Below, in pieces: positions 7,162 to 13,222 of a stretch of 18,230 nucleotides of DNA. Below the pieces are notes generated by a model, which did not search any database, was not told where the DNA came from, and was given only the letters and a program-made list of their open reading frames with translations. Source of the DNA: Pseudomonadota bacterium (lineage in GTDB: Bacteria > Myxococcota_A > UBA796 > SXON01); assembly GCA_005776735.1 (NCBI GenBank), contig SXOM01000544.1:1-18230 (forward strand). The letters run 5' to 3'. The first letter of the stretch is position 1, and each line of letters opens with the position of its first letter. A program made the position numbers and the translations under genes.

Positions 7162-7665
7162 CTAGGCGGCGCCCACGTGACAGTCGGACTGCCAACCGAG
7201 GCCCGCGCGCACGGCGGGCGCGTTGAACCACGCCCAGCCCACGCAGGTCTTCAACACCTCGTAGGCCATGCGGCGCGGCACGGAGCCGGGCGCCGACCAG
7301 TCGGCGAGGATCTCTTCGCGCACCGGGCGCTCCAGGCGGCTGAAGCGCGCGCCGTGCGTGGCGATGGAGCCGTGCTCGAGACCGCGGAGCAGGTGGCGGA
7401 AGACGGGCGCCACCACCGGGTCGAGGTCGTGCGCCAACATCTTGTCGAGCTCGCCCGCCACGTTGACCGCGGCGCCGGCGACACCCACCGGGTTGCCCGG
7501 AGGGAAGAACGCATCGGCCAGGGCGGCGACCACCTGCAGCTCGTCGGACGAGAGCAGCGCCCGGCCCGGGGCGGGCGCGGGGAGGGAAGCGAGGACACCA
7601 CCGGTGCCGGCGAGCGCGGCGCAGGCGGCGGTGGCGGCGAGGAGCTGGCGGCGCGTGATGGGCAT
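7162..7665 (-). CDS. Tat-exported small subunit, gluconate 2-dehydrogenase subunit 3-like
   Basis: This 167-residue protein starts with a twin-arginine signal, ITRRQLLAATAACAALAG, followed by an Ala/Pro-rich stretch. It then has a helical domain with 'LSSDELQVVAALADAFFPPG', typical of the small (gamma) subunit of membrane gluconate/FAD-glucose dehydrogenases, and a conserved-looking C-terminal 'TCVGWAWFNAP'. Known members escort the signal-less GMC catalytic subunit through the Tat pathway. The frame is open to 7797, but ATG 7665 places the Tat motif at the N-terminus. No Shine-Dalgarno precedes this ATG, and a candidate -10 lies only 6 bases upstream, so the message may be leaderless. It is the first gene of the GMC-MoxR-VWA operon. 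Confidence 0.8.
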   Translation of the reverse strand: MPITRRQLLAATAACAALAGTGGVLASLPAPAPGRALLSSDELQVVAALADAFFPPGNPVGVAGAAVNVAGELDKMLAHDLDPVVAPVFRHLLRGLEHGSIATHGARFSRLERPVREEILADWSAPGSVPRRMAYEVLKTCVGWAWFNAPAVRAGLGWQSDCHVGAA

Positions 7666-7671
7666 GGGATG

Positions 7672-7700
7672 AAGATACTGACTGGTCGGTCGAGCCGCTA
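7672..7700 (-). promoter_or_regulatory. Candidate promoter with TetR-type operator, possibly leaderless
   Basis: On the minus strand a near-palindrome, ACCGACCAGTCAGT (7690-7677), resembles common TetR-family operators (ACCGACC/GGTCGGT half-sites; 5 of 7 pairs are complementary). It runs directly into a -10-like TATCTT (7677-7672), leaving 6 bases before the ATG at 7665. Transcription would then start at or near the start codon. The -35 (TAGCGG near 7700-7695) is weak, which would fit an activated promoter or mean the call is wrong. The layout, operator in the spacer abutting TATCTT, copies that of the desaturase promoter, but the operator sequence differs, so the regulator is probably a different TetR protein not in this window. 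Confidence 0.4.
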
Positions 7701-7720
7701 CCCTCTGGATGCGAAAAGTT

Positions 7721-7793
7721 TTACGCACCCCGCGTATCTGGATGCGCACTTCGTCGAAGATACAAGTGAAACGCCGATCTGACGGGTGCGTAA
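7721..7793. repeat. Nested inverted repeats in the divergent intergenic region
   Basis: Two perfect 10-base arms, TTACGCACCC (7721-7730) and GGGTGCGTAA (7784-7793), enclose a second pair, GTATCT (7734-7739) and AGATAC (7758-7763). A compact dyad, CTTCG-T-CGAAG (7749-7759), overlaps the right arm of the inner pair. The region is less GC-rich than its surroundings and lies between the divergent Tat-subunit and thiamine-diphosphate enzyme genes. It may hold operators for both. No coding function is suggested. The rest of the gap (7794-7946) is GC-rich, with a small GTGAG/CTCAC dyad at 7828-7841 and nothing else I can name. Confidence 0.6.
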
Positions 7794-7946
7794 TCAAAAG
7801 TGTCGTCCAGGTCGAAAATCGCGATCGGTGAGCTACCTCACAAACCCTGCGCGCGTCGGAGCGCGCCGCGCGCCGGACCCCGCCGCCGTCCGGCCCGGTC
7901 GCGGCGCGGCGCCCAAACCCGGTTAGCCCGTGGGGCGGAGAGACCC

Positions 7947-9572
7947 ATGTCGTTCGTCCACGGGGGCCGGCTCGTCGCCGAGGCCTTGCACAAGGAAGGG
8001 GTGACGCACACCTTCACGCTCTGCGGCGGCCACATCCAGCACATCTACGATGGATGCCTGGATTTCGGCATCCGCGTCGTGGACTTCCGTCACGAGCAGT
8101 CGGCGGGACACGCGGCCGAGGGGTGGGCGCGCGCGACCGGGAAGCCCGGCGTGGCGATGGTCACCGCCGGTCCGGGGCTCACCGACGCCGTCACCGCTGC
8201 GGCGAACGCGATGCGCGGCGGCGTGCCGATGATCCTCATCGGCGGCCAGGGACCGCGGTTCTTCTCCGGGATGGGCTCCCTGCAGGAGATGGACCACGTC
8301 AGCCTGATGCGCAGCATCACCAAGTGGTCGATCAACGTGCCGGAGACGCGGCGCATCCCCGACTTCATGGCGATGGCGTTCCGCAAGGCCACGACCGGCG
8401 TTCCGGGGCCGGTGTTCCTGGAGATGCCGTTGGACGTCCTGATGGGGATGGAAGAGGCGGACAACCTGAACTATCCCACGCGGTACCGCACCGAGTCGGT
8501 GACGGCGGGCGACCCCGCCGGGGTCCAGGCCGCCGCCGACCTGTTGAGCCAGGCGCAGCGGCCGGTCGCGCTGGTCGGTACGCAGTGGTGGTGGAGCCCG
8601 TACAAGGCCGCGATCCACGAGTTCCTCGCCGGCTACGACCTGCCGGTCTTCCTCAACGGCGGGGCGCGCGGCGCGCTGCGTCCCGACGACCCGCGGTTCT
8701 TCCGGCTCTGTCGCAACAAGGCGCTCGCCAGCGCCGACGTGATCGTGGTCTTCGGCACGCCGTGGGACTTCCGGCTCAACTACGGAAACGACATTCCCGC
8801 GGGCACCAAGGTCATCCACGTCGACCTCGACCCCGACGTGATCGGGCACAACCGCGGCGCCGACGTGGGCATCGTCGGCGACACGGGCCTGGTGATGCGC
8901 GGCCTGGCGGCGGCGGGCAAGCGTGCGGGTCCGGAGTGGATCGCGGCGGTACGCGGCATGGAGGACCAGCGCTTCGGCAAGATGGTGGCCGAGCTCCACT
9001 CCGACTCGGTGCCGATCAACCCGCTCCGTTTTTCGATGGAGCTCGCGCGCGCGATGCCGAAGAACGCTTCGGTGGTGTGCGACGGCGGCGACATCGTCGG
9101 CACCGCCGCGAAGGTGGTCGACGTCTGGGAGCCCGGGCGGTGGATGGACCCCGGTCCGCTCGGTACGCTCGGCGTGGGGCCGGGGTTCGCGATGGCGGCG
9201 CGTCTCGCGCGCCCCGCCGACCCGGTGTTCATCATCTACGGCGACGGGAGTTTCGGCCTCAACGGCATGGAGTACGAGGCCGCCGCGCGGCAGGGCATCC
9301 CGTTCGTGGGGGTCATGGGCAACGACGGCGCGTGGACCCAGATCCGACGCGGACAGGCCCAGCTCTTCGGGGCGGAGCGGCTGCCCGCGACGAGCCTCGC
9401 GTTCACGCGGTACGACCGCATGGTCGAGGCGCTCGGCGGGCACGGCGAGTATGTCGAGCGGCCCGAAGAGATCCGGCCGGCGATCGACCGGGCGTTGGAG
9501 AGCGGGAAGCCGGCGTTGGTCAACGTCAAGATCGGCGTGTCGTCGTTCCGCGAGGGCGCGATTTCCGTGTAG
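7947..9572 (+). CDS. Thiamine-diphosphate-dependent enzyme (acetolactate synthase / 2-hydroxyacyl-CoA lyase-like)
   Basis: This 541-residue protein has the full three-domain layout of the IlvB-like ThDP superfamily. The N-terminal pyrimidine-binding domain has the catalytic glutamate Glu50 in FRHEQSAGHAAEGWAR. A central Rossmann-like domain follows. The C-terminal domain carries the Mg-ThDP motif, starting GDG at residues 432-434 and ending at Asn459 (GNDGAW). Relatives include acetolactate synthase, oxalyl-CoA decarboxylase and 2-hydroxyacyl-CoA lyase; sequence by eye does not decide the substrate. The frame is open from 7800, but ATG 7947 is preceded by GGCGGAG and starts exactly at the domain (SFVHGGRLVAEAL). 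The upstream part is Arg-rich and not domain-like. It is a single gene, divergent from the GMC operon. Confidence 0.9.
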   Translation: MSFVHGGRLVAEALHKEGVTHTFTLCGGHIQHIYDGCLDFGIRVVDFRHEQSAGHAAEGWARATGKPGVAMVTAGPGLTDAVTAAANAMRGGVPMILIGGQGPRFFSGMGSLQEMDHVSLMRSITKWSINVPETRRIPDFMAMAFRKATTGVPGPVFLEMPLDVLMGMEEADNLNYPTRYRTESVTAGDPAGVQAAADLLSQAQRPVALVGTQWWWSPYKAAIHEFLAGYDLPVFLNGGARGALRPDDPRFFRLCRNKALASADVIVVFGTPWDFRLNYGNDIPAGTKVIHVDLDPDVIGHNRGADVGIVGDTGLVMRGLAAAGKRAGPEWIAAVRGMEDQRFGKMVAELHSDSVPINPLRFSMELARAMPKNASVVCDGGDIVGTAAKVVDVWEPGRWMDPGPLGTLGVGPGFAMAARLARPADPVFIIYGDGSFGLNGMEYEAAARQGIPFVGVMGNDGAWTQIRRGQAQLFGAERLPATSLAFTRYDRMVEALGGHGEYVERPEEIRPAIDRALESGKPALVNVKIGVSSFREGAISV

Positions 9573-9651
9573 TGGCGCGGGGTGGGCGCCGCGCCGCGAC
9601 CGGCCGGATGGAATCCGAGGCCGGCGCGCGGCGCGCCCAGGGACGACCGGT

Positions 9652-10098
9652 TCACTCGGCGGCAGGTCCGCCGGTGAGCAGGGGAGGCGGCTGGTCCAGC
9701 CGAGCGAGCAGGTCCAACGCCGCGGCCGCGTCCGCGTACGCCACGCCGTCGTCGACGCGGAGCAGCGCCGGTCGCGCGATGGGGTGGACCTCGAGGTCGG
9801 CGCGCAACGCCGCTTCGGCGGCCGACCAGTCCGGAGCGCCCTCGCGATGGGGGTGGCGGACCAGCACCTGGCGGCCGATGGCGAGCGCGTCGGCGCTGAC
9901 CCGGACGGTCAAGACGGCCTCCTCGGCCGGCTCGCCCTCGTCGCCGCCCGAGGGCGCCAGCGCCAGCGCGTGTAGGTTCGACAGCACCGCCGTCATCATC
10001 AAGAACGCGATGAGGCAGCTCAGGAAGTCGACGAACGGCACCAGGTTGAGATCCACCGACACGTTCTTTCCGCGGCCACCGGGCAGGGACACACCCAT
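9652..10098 (-). CDS. Lone ExbD/TolR-family protein, paralogue of the downstream ExbD
   Basis: This 148-residue protein has a short cytoplasmic N-terminus and one membrane segment with the conserved proton-path Asp in VPFVDFLSCLIAFLMMTAV, then a periplasmic domain. It aligns along its whole length with the ExbD at 12073-12594: shared VDLNLVPF, LTV-V, I-R-V, DDGV-Y, LDL and GGPA. The membrane segment is close to identical. ExbD proteins form proton-driven channels with ExbB-type pentamers to power envelope work. No ExbB lies in this operon, so it may use the channel encoded at 11413. A GGAGGT site lies 5 bases before ATG 10098. It is separated from the lipoprotein gene by 66 bases containing a hairpin. 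Confidence 0.9.
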   Translation of the reverse strand: MGVSLPGGRGKNVSVDLNLVPFVDFLSCLIAFLMMTAVLSNLHALALAPSGGDEGEPAEEAVLTVRVSADALAIGRQVLVRHPHREGAPDWSAAEAALRADLEVHPIARPALLRVDDGVAYADAAAALDLLARLDQPPPLLTGGPAAE

Positions 10099-10113
10099 GG
10101 GACACCTCCACCA

Positions 10114-10136
10114 CCCACCGACAGTGCGACGGTGGG
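10114..10136 (-). other. Hairpin just upstream of the lone exbD ribosome binding site
   Basis: A perfect 7-base stem, CCCACCG (10114-10120) with CGGTGGG (10130-10136), has a 9-base loop. On the minus strand it precedes the GGAGGT site (10109-10104) of the ExbD gene by 4 bases. A second 7-base stem with a 4-base loop, CCGCGTC/GACGCGG at 10160-10177, overlaps the stop codon of the upstream gene. Neither is followed by a T-run, so they do not look like standard intrinsic terminators. They may stabilise or process the message, or tune ExbD translation relative to the putative lipoprotein. Confidence 0.45.
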
Positions 10137-10164
10137 GGAGTGCGTCAAGCCTCGGTGAACCGCG

Positions 10165-11136
10165 TCACTCGACGCGGACCATCGCGCAGGTGGTGCCGAT
10201 GCGCTCGCGCTTCCCGTCGCAGGTCTTGTGGCGGTCGAAGTACACGACGTGCTTGCCCGGCTCGGTGAACGAGATGGTGGTGTCCCAACGCGGACCCCAC
10301 TTCTTGTCGACCGTGGACTGCAGCTCGGCCTGGCCCTTGACCCAGTCCTTGTAGATGTCGGCCGTGAGGGTGCAGCCGTCGAGGCCCTTCTGCTGGTCCT
10401 TCTGCAACATCGCCGAGAACTTGATCATGCCCGGGGCCTGCACGGGCGAGTGCTGGTCGTCGGCGCCCGGCGCCCAGGCGCTGTCGGCGTCCTTGCAGGA
10501 CTCCCAGGTGTAGTCGGCGTCGGCCTTGATGAACTTGGCCGAGCCGAGCACGTTCTCGAACTCGTTGCGCCGCCCGTCGACCATCGTCTGGTACTTGTCC
10601 TGCACGGTGATGCCGCAGGTGGCCGGGTCGACCGCGACCTTGAAGATGCTGCGCAGCTTGTTGTTGGGGTTGTTGTCGGACTTGCGCTGCTGCGCGATCT
10701 CGTCGCCCTTGAGCTTCTTGAGCTCGGCGTCGACGGTCTCCTTGACCTTGGCGATGGCGTCGGCCGGCGCGCCCGTGGCGGCGGCGACCTCGGCGGCGTC
10801 GCACACGCCGTCGTGCACGGCGGCGGAGGCGTGGCAGAACGCGTCGAGGTGGGGGTCGGTCTCGAGGCAGGTGAGGATCTTGCCCTCGACGCTGCAGTCG
10901 TAGCTGAAGACGTCGCTGGACGAGCCGGCGGTGTAGTTGGCCTTGGTGGCGCCACCCTCGTCAAGGAAGCGCATGCGCGCGGTGGGGTCGGGCACGCTCG
11001 GGCCCGCGGGCATGGGCTTGTTGTAGACCCAGGCGGTGCCGCCGAGCTTGGTGACGTCGAGCTCGCACTTGGGCTTCTCGACCTTGGCCGGCGGGGGTTG
11101 CGGAACTTCGCAGGCGAGCGCGAGGAGGAAGAACAT
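10165..11136 (-). CDS. Cysteine-rich putative lipoprotein of unknown family
   Basis: I do not recognise this 323-residue protein. It begins MFFLLALAC-EVPQPPP: a very short hydrophobic leader ending in a cysteine, then a proline-rich linker, which suggests a lipoprotein. The lipobox is imperfect (Ala at -3) and the leader lacks basic residues. I count 10 further cysteines spread through the chain, which could form disulfides in the periplasm. There is a charged helical stretch in the middle (KVKETVDAELKKLKGDEIAQQ). I chose ATG 11136 over 11154 because GGAG lies 5 bases upstream. It is transcribed with the lone ExbD gene and divergently from the ExbB-ExbD-ExbD operon, which hints that it serves the same envelope machine (inference). 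Confidence 0.75.
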   Translation of the reverse strand: MFFLLALACEVPQPPPAKVEKPKCELDVTKLGGTAWVYNKPMPAGPSVPDPTARMRFLDEGGATKANYTAGSSSDVFSYDCSVEGKILTCLETDPHLDAFCHASAAVHDGVCDAAEVAAATGAPADAIAKVKETVDAELKKLKGDEIAQQRKSDNNPNNKLRSIFKVAVDPATCGITVQDKYQTMVDGRRNEFENVLGSAKFIKADADYTWESCKDADSAWAPGADDQHSPVQAPGMIKFSAMLQKDQQKGLDGCTLTADIYKDWVKGQAELQSTVDKKWGPRWDTTISFTEPGKHVVYFDRHKTCDGKRERIGTTCAMVRVE

Positions 11137-11141
11137 GTGGA

Positions 11142-11188
11142 CTCCGGGAGGCAACGCCGCAATACCGCTCCTTCGGGGCGCGTGTCAA
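11142..11188 (-). promoter_or_regulatory. Promoter of the lipoprotein-exbD operon
   Basis: On the minus strand a perfect -35, TTGACA (11188-11183), is followed by an 18-base spacer and a weaker -10, TATTGC (11164-11159). Transcription would start near 11152, leaving a 16-base leader with the GGAG ribosome site at 11145-11142 ahead of ATG 11136. The spacing is good; the -10 matches consensus at only 3 of 6 bases. Confidence 0.6.
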
Positions 11189-11332
11189 GCGCGCAGGGCT
11201 GGGGAGCCGGGCGCGGAGTACCGTGTCCGTTGACGTAAATTTTGCGTCGTGGCTGTCACACTTCTGGTCTGATACTCGAAGGCGCCAACGCTGGATGCTC
11301 TGGAGGCTTGACGGCTTCCTTGCTCCCCGGTG

Positions 11333-11405
11333 TGGTCAGCTCACCGGGCATCTGCTACAAGGGTCGGCGCTTCCCAAACCCCGTCATCGGCCGCAGGCCG
11401 AGGAG
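11333..11405 (+). promoter_or_regulatory. Candidate promoter and leader of the exbB-exbD-exbD operon
   Basis: A possible sigma70 promoter is -35 TGGTCA (11333-11338), a 17-base spacer and an extended -10, TGC-TACAAG (11353-11361). It gives a leader of about 45 bases ending in AGGAG (11401-11405), 7 bases before ATG 11413. A TTGACG at 11308-11313 is an alternative -35 without a good -10. The rest of the 276-base divergent gap (11189-11332) holds a locally AT-rich patch, GTAAATTTT at 11235-11243, and nothing else I can name. Confidence 0.35.
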
Positions 11406-11412
11406 TCTTCGA

Positions 11413-12069
11413 ATGGCCAACTTGATCGAGTTCTACCGTGAAGGCGGATGGGGTATGCACCTCATCACCGCGTGCCTGTTCACCTCCATCGGCATCATCA
11501 TCGAGCGCATCAAGGTGCTCTGGCTCGACAGCTCCGAGAACAAGCACGCGCTGCTCACGGGCTTGAACCAGCACATCATGCGCGGTGACGTGCAGGCGGC
11601 CATCCGCTGGCTCTCCAGCCAGAAGCAGGGGCCCATCAGCCGCATCCTCCGCGCGGGCCTGATGAAGGCGCACCGTCCCGACAAGGAGATCCAGGCCGCC
11701 CTCGATCAGGCGTCCCTCTCCGAAGTGCCCCGCCTCGAGGCCCGCACGGGCTACCTCGCGGTGCTCTCCAACACCGCGACGCTCTGCGCGCTCATCGGCA
11801 CGATCTCGGGCCTCATCAAGACCTTCGGCTCCCTCTCCGGCGCCGACCCGGCCAAGAAGTCCGAGCTCCTCTCCGCCGGCATCTCCGAGGCCATGCACTG
11901 CACGCTGTACGGCCTCGCGTCGGCGGCGGCGGTCATCGTGTTCTACGCGGTCATCCAGGCCAAGACGCAGCACACGCTCGAGGCCATCAACGAGTCCGTC
12001 GTGGCCGAGCTCAACTTCGTCCTCTCCAACCGCGCTGCCAAGTCCGAAGGCGCGGCGGCGGTGGGCTGA
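11413..12069 (+). CDS. MotA/TolQ/ExbB-family proton channel protein
   Basis: This 218-residue inner-membrane protein has three hydrophobic segments: about residues 15-32 (GMHLITACLFTSIGIII), one starting near residue 113 (GYLAVLSNTATLCALIG, then TISGLIKTF) and a third near 175-192 (LYGLASAAAVIVFYAVI). A long cytoplasmic domain lies between the first two. That is the TolQ/ExbB layout, and the small/polar residues in the later segments fit the proton path. The frame is open from 11242, but ATG 11413 has AGGAG 7 bases upstream and gives the family's usual length. It is followed after 3 bases by ExbD and then by a second ExbD. One ExbB-type plus two ExbD-type genes is also the layout of the Agl gliding motor of Myxococcus; that link is suggestive only. 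Confidence 0.93.
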   Translation: MANLIEFYREGGWGMHLITACLFTSIGIIIERIKVLWLDSSENKHALLTGLNQHIMRGDVQAAIRWLSSQKQGPISRILRAGLMKAHRPDKEIQAALDQASLSEVPRLEARTGYLAVLSNTATLCALIGTISGLIKTFGSLSGADPAKKSELLSAGISEAMHCTLYGLASAAAVIVFYAVIQAKTQHTLEAINESVVAELNFVLSNRAAKSEGAAAVG

Positions 12070-12072
12070 GCC

Positions 12073-12594
12073 ATGGGCGTTCAGGTCGAGGGAGGCAAGG
12101 GCCGCGGTAAGTCCATGGGCGTCGACCTGAACCTGGTCCCGTTCATCGACTTCCTGTCCTGCCTCATCGCGTTCCTGATGATGACCGCGGTGATGACCGA
12201 GATCCACTCCATCGAGGTCGAGCAGAGCATCTCTCCGCCCGACCCGAACACCCCGCCGCCCGACCCTCCCCCGCCGCCGCCCCTCACGGTGCATGTGGCC
12301 GGGGACTACGTCTGGATCGCGCGCAAGGTGGAAGAGGGAGTTCGCATCGCGAAGGTGGGCGAAGAGCACGACTGGCCGAAGTTGGAAGAGCTCATGGTCA
12401 AGGACCACGAGGTCTACCCGACCGAGGACATGGTCGTCATCAACACCGACGACGGCGTCCACTACGAGAACATGATGAAGGTTCTCGATCTGTCCCGCAA
12501 GATTGGCTACCAACGGACGGCGCTCGCCGGCGGGCCCGCGTCGGCCACGCCGGATCCTGCGCTGGTTCCGCCGGTGCCCGGAGGTACGCCATGA
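12073..12594 (+). CDS. ExbD/TolR-family protein 1, with polyproline linker
   Basis: This 173-residue protein has one membrane segment, VPFIDFLSCLIAFLMMTAV, with the proton-carrying Asp. A proline-rich linker (SPPDPNTPPPDPPPPPPL) comes soon after it, then a periplasmic domain (LTVHVAGDYVWIAR to DDGVHYENMMKVLDL) and a Pro/Ala-rich tail. It is the close paralogue of the ExbD at 9652-10098, which lacks the polyproline run. ATG 12073 is 3 bases after the ExbB stop. Its TGA overlaps the ATG of the next ExbD. It likely forms the moving rod of an ExbB-driven channel; the linker would set how far the periplasmic domain reaches towards the peptidoglycan (inference). Confidence 0.93.
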   Translation: MGVQVEGGKGRGKSMGVDLNLVPFIDFLSCLIAFLMMTAVMTEIHSIEVEQSISPPDPNTPPPDPPPPPPLTVHVAGDYVWIARKVEEGVRIAKVGEEHDWPKLEELMVKDHEVYPTEDMVVINTDDGVHYENMMKVLDLSRKIGYQRTALAGGPASATPDPALVPPVPGGTP

Positions 12595-13157
12595 GCGTCA
12601 TCGCCCCTGGCCGCCGTCCGGCCTACGCGCCGATCGGTCGCCTCCGTTCCAGCCCGCTGTCGGGCGGCAAGAAGAGTGGCTTCGTCTCGCTGAACCTGAC
12701 CCCGATGGTGGACATGTTCACCATCCTGGTCGTCTTCCTCATCCAGCTCTTCAAGGCGTCGGGTGAGGTCGAGCTCAGCTCCAAGATCGAGGTCCCTCGT
12801 ACGCTGGCCAGCCAGCCGCTCGAAGGCGAAACGGGTACCGTCGTGCAGGTCTCCAACGAGATCCTCTTGCTCGACAGCCGCCCGTTCTCGACCGAGGAGA
12901 TGGGTTCGGAGCTCGACGTGCCGATCCCCGGCATGGTCGCGCGCCTGACCAAGATCCGCGAGCAGAACGAGAAGATCTTCGGTCGTGATCCGACCAAGCC
13001 GTACGACGGGATCCTGATCGTCCAGGCGGACATCAAGACCGACTTCCGGCTGATCCGGCGGATCGTCGCCTCGTCCAACGAGGCGGGGTGGGCCAAGTTC
13101 AAGTTCGTCACCCAGCCTGCGGCCAAGCCCGCCGGCGAGGGCGCCGCGGCGGAGTAA
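12591..13157 (+). CDS. ExbD/TolR-family protein 2
   Basis: This 188-residue protein has a longer basic N-terminus (about 45 residues), then a membrane segment with the conserved Asp in LNLTPMVDMFTILVVFLIQLF, and a periplasmic domain (VVQVSNEILLLDSRPFS to DGILIVQADIKTDFRLIRRI). The last part is a typical ExbD 'D-x-x-x-x-y' strand-helix region. It is clearly in the family but only distantly related to the other two ExbD proteins here, so it is not a recent duplicate. The start overlaps the previous stop (ATGA). Two unlike ExbD subunits could pair as a heterodimer inside one ExbB ring. A terminator follows 22 bases after its TAA. Confidence 0.92.
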   Translation: MSVIAPGRRPAYAPIGRLRSSPLSGGKKSGFVSLNLTPMVDMFTILVVFLIQLFKASGEVELSSKIEVPRTLASQPLEGETGTVVQVSNEILLLDSRPFSTEEMGSELDVPIPGMVARLTKIREQNEKIFGRDPTKPYDGILIVQADIKTDFRLIRRIVASSNEAGWAKFKFVTQPAAKPAGEGAAAE

Positions 13158-13179
13158 TCCGCCCGTTTGGGAAGCCAGC

Positions 13180-13211
13180 CGGGCCACCGCGAGGTGGCCC
13201 GCGCTGTTTTT
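13180..13211 (+). terminator. Intrinsic terminator after the exbB-exbD-exbD operon
   Basis: A perfect 9-base stem, CGGGCCACC (13180-13188) and GGTGGCCCG (13193-13201), has the loop GCGA, and five T residues follow at 13207-13211 after a 5-base gap. The stem is strong and the T-run adequate. It ends 11 bases before the helicase start codon, which leaves no room for a separate promoter between them. Confidence 0.75.
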
Positions 13212-13222
13212 CGGAGAAGTGC

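Noticed and set aside
7666..7797. N-terminal extension of the Tat-subunit gene
   Set aside because: It would bury the twin-arginine motif 45 residues inside the protein and place the operator-like palindrome in coding sequence.
7800..7946. N-terminal extension of the ThDP enzyme (49 codons)
   Set aside because: It is Arg/Ala/Pro-rich and not like a signal or domain. ATG 7947 has a good ribosome site and matches the family's N-terminus.
9573..9651. GC-rich partial inverted repeats as a bidirectional terminator between the ThDP enzyme and exbD
   Set aside because: Arms such as GGGCGC/GCGCCC pair only with bulges and have no T-run on either strand, so this cannot be told from base composition.
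8054..10354. Long plus-strand frame (766 codons) over the ThDP enzyme and the lone exbD
   Set aside because: It is in a different frame from the ThDP enzyme, is Arg/Gly-rich without motifs, and runs antisense to the ExbD gene.
11242..11412. N-terminal extension of the ExbB-like protein
   Set aside because: It is not membrane-like, would make the protein longer than the family, and crosses the candidate promoter. AGGAG precedes ATG 11413.
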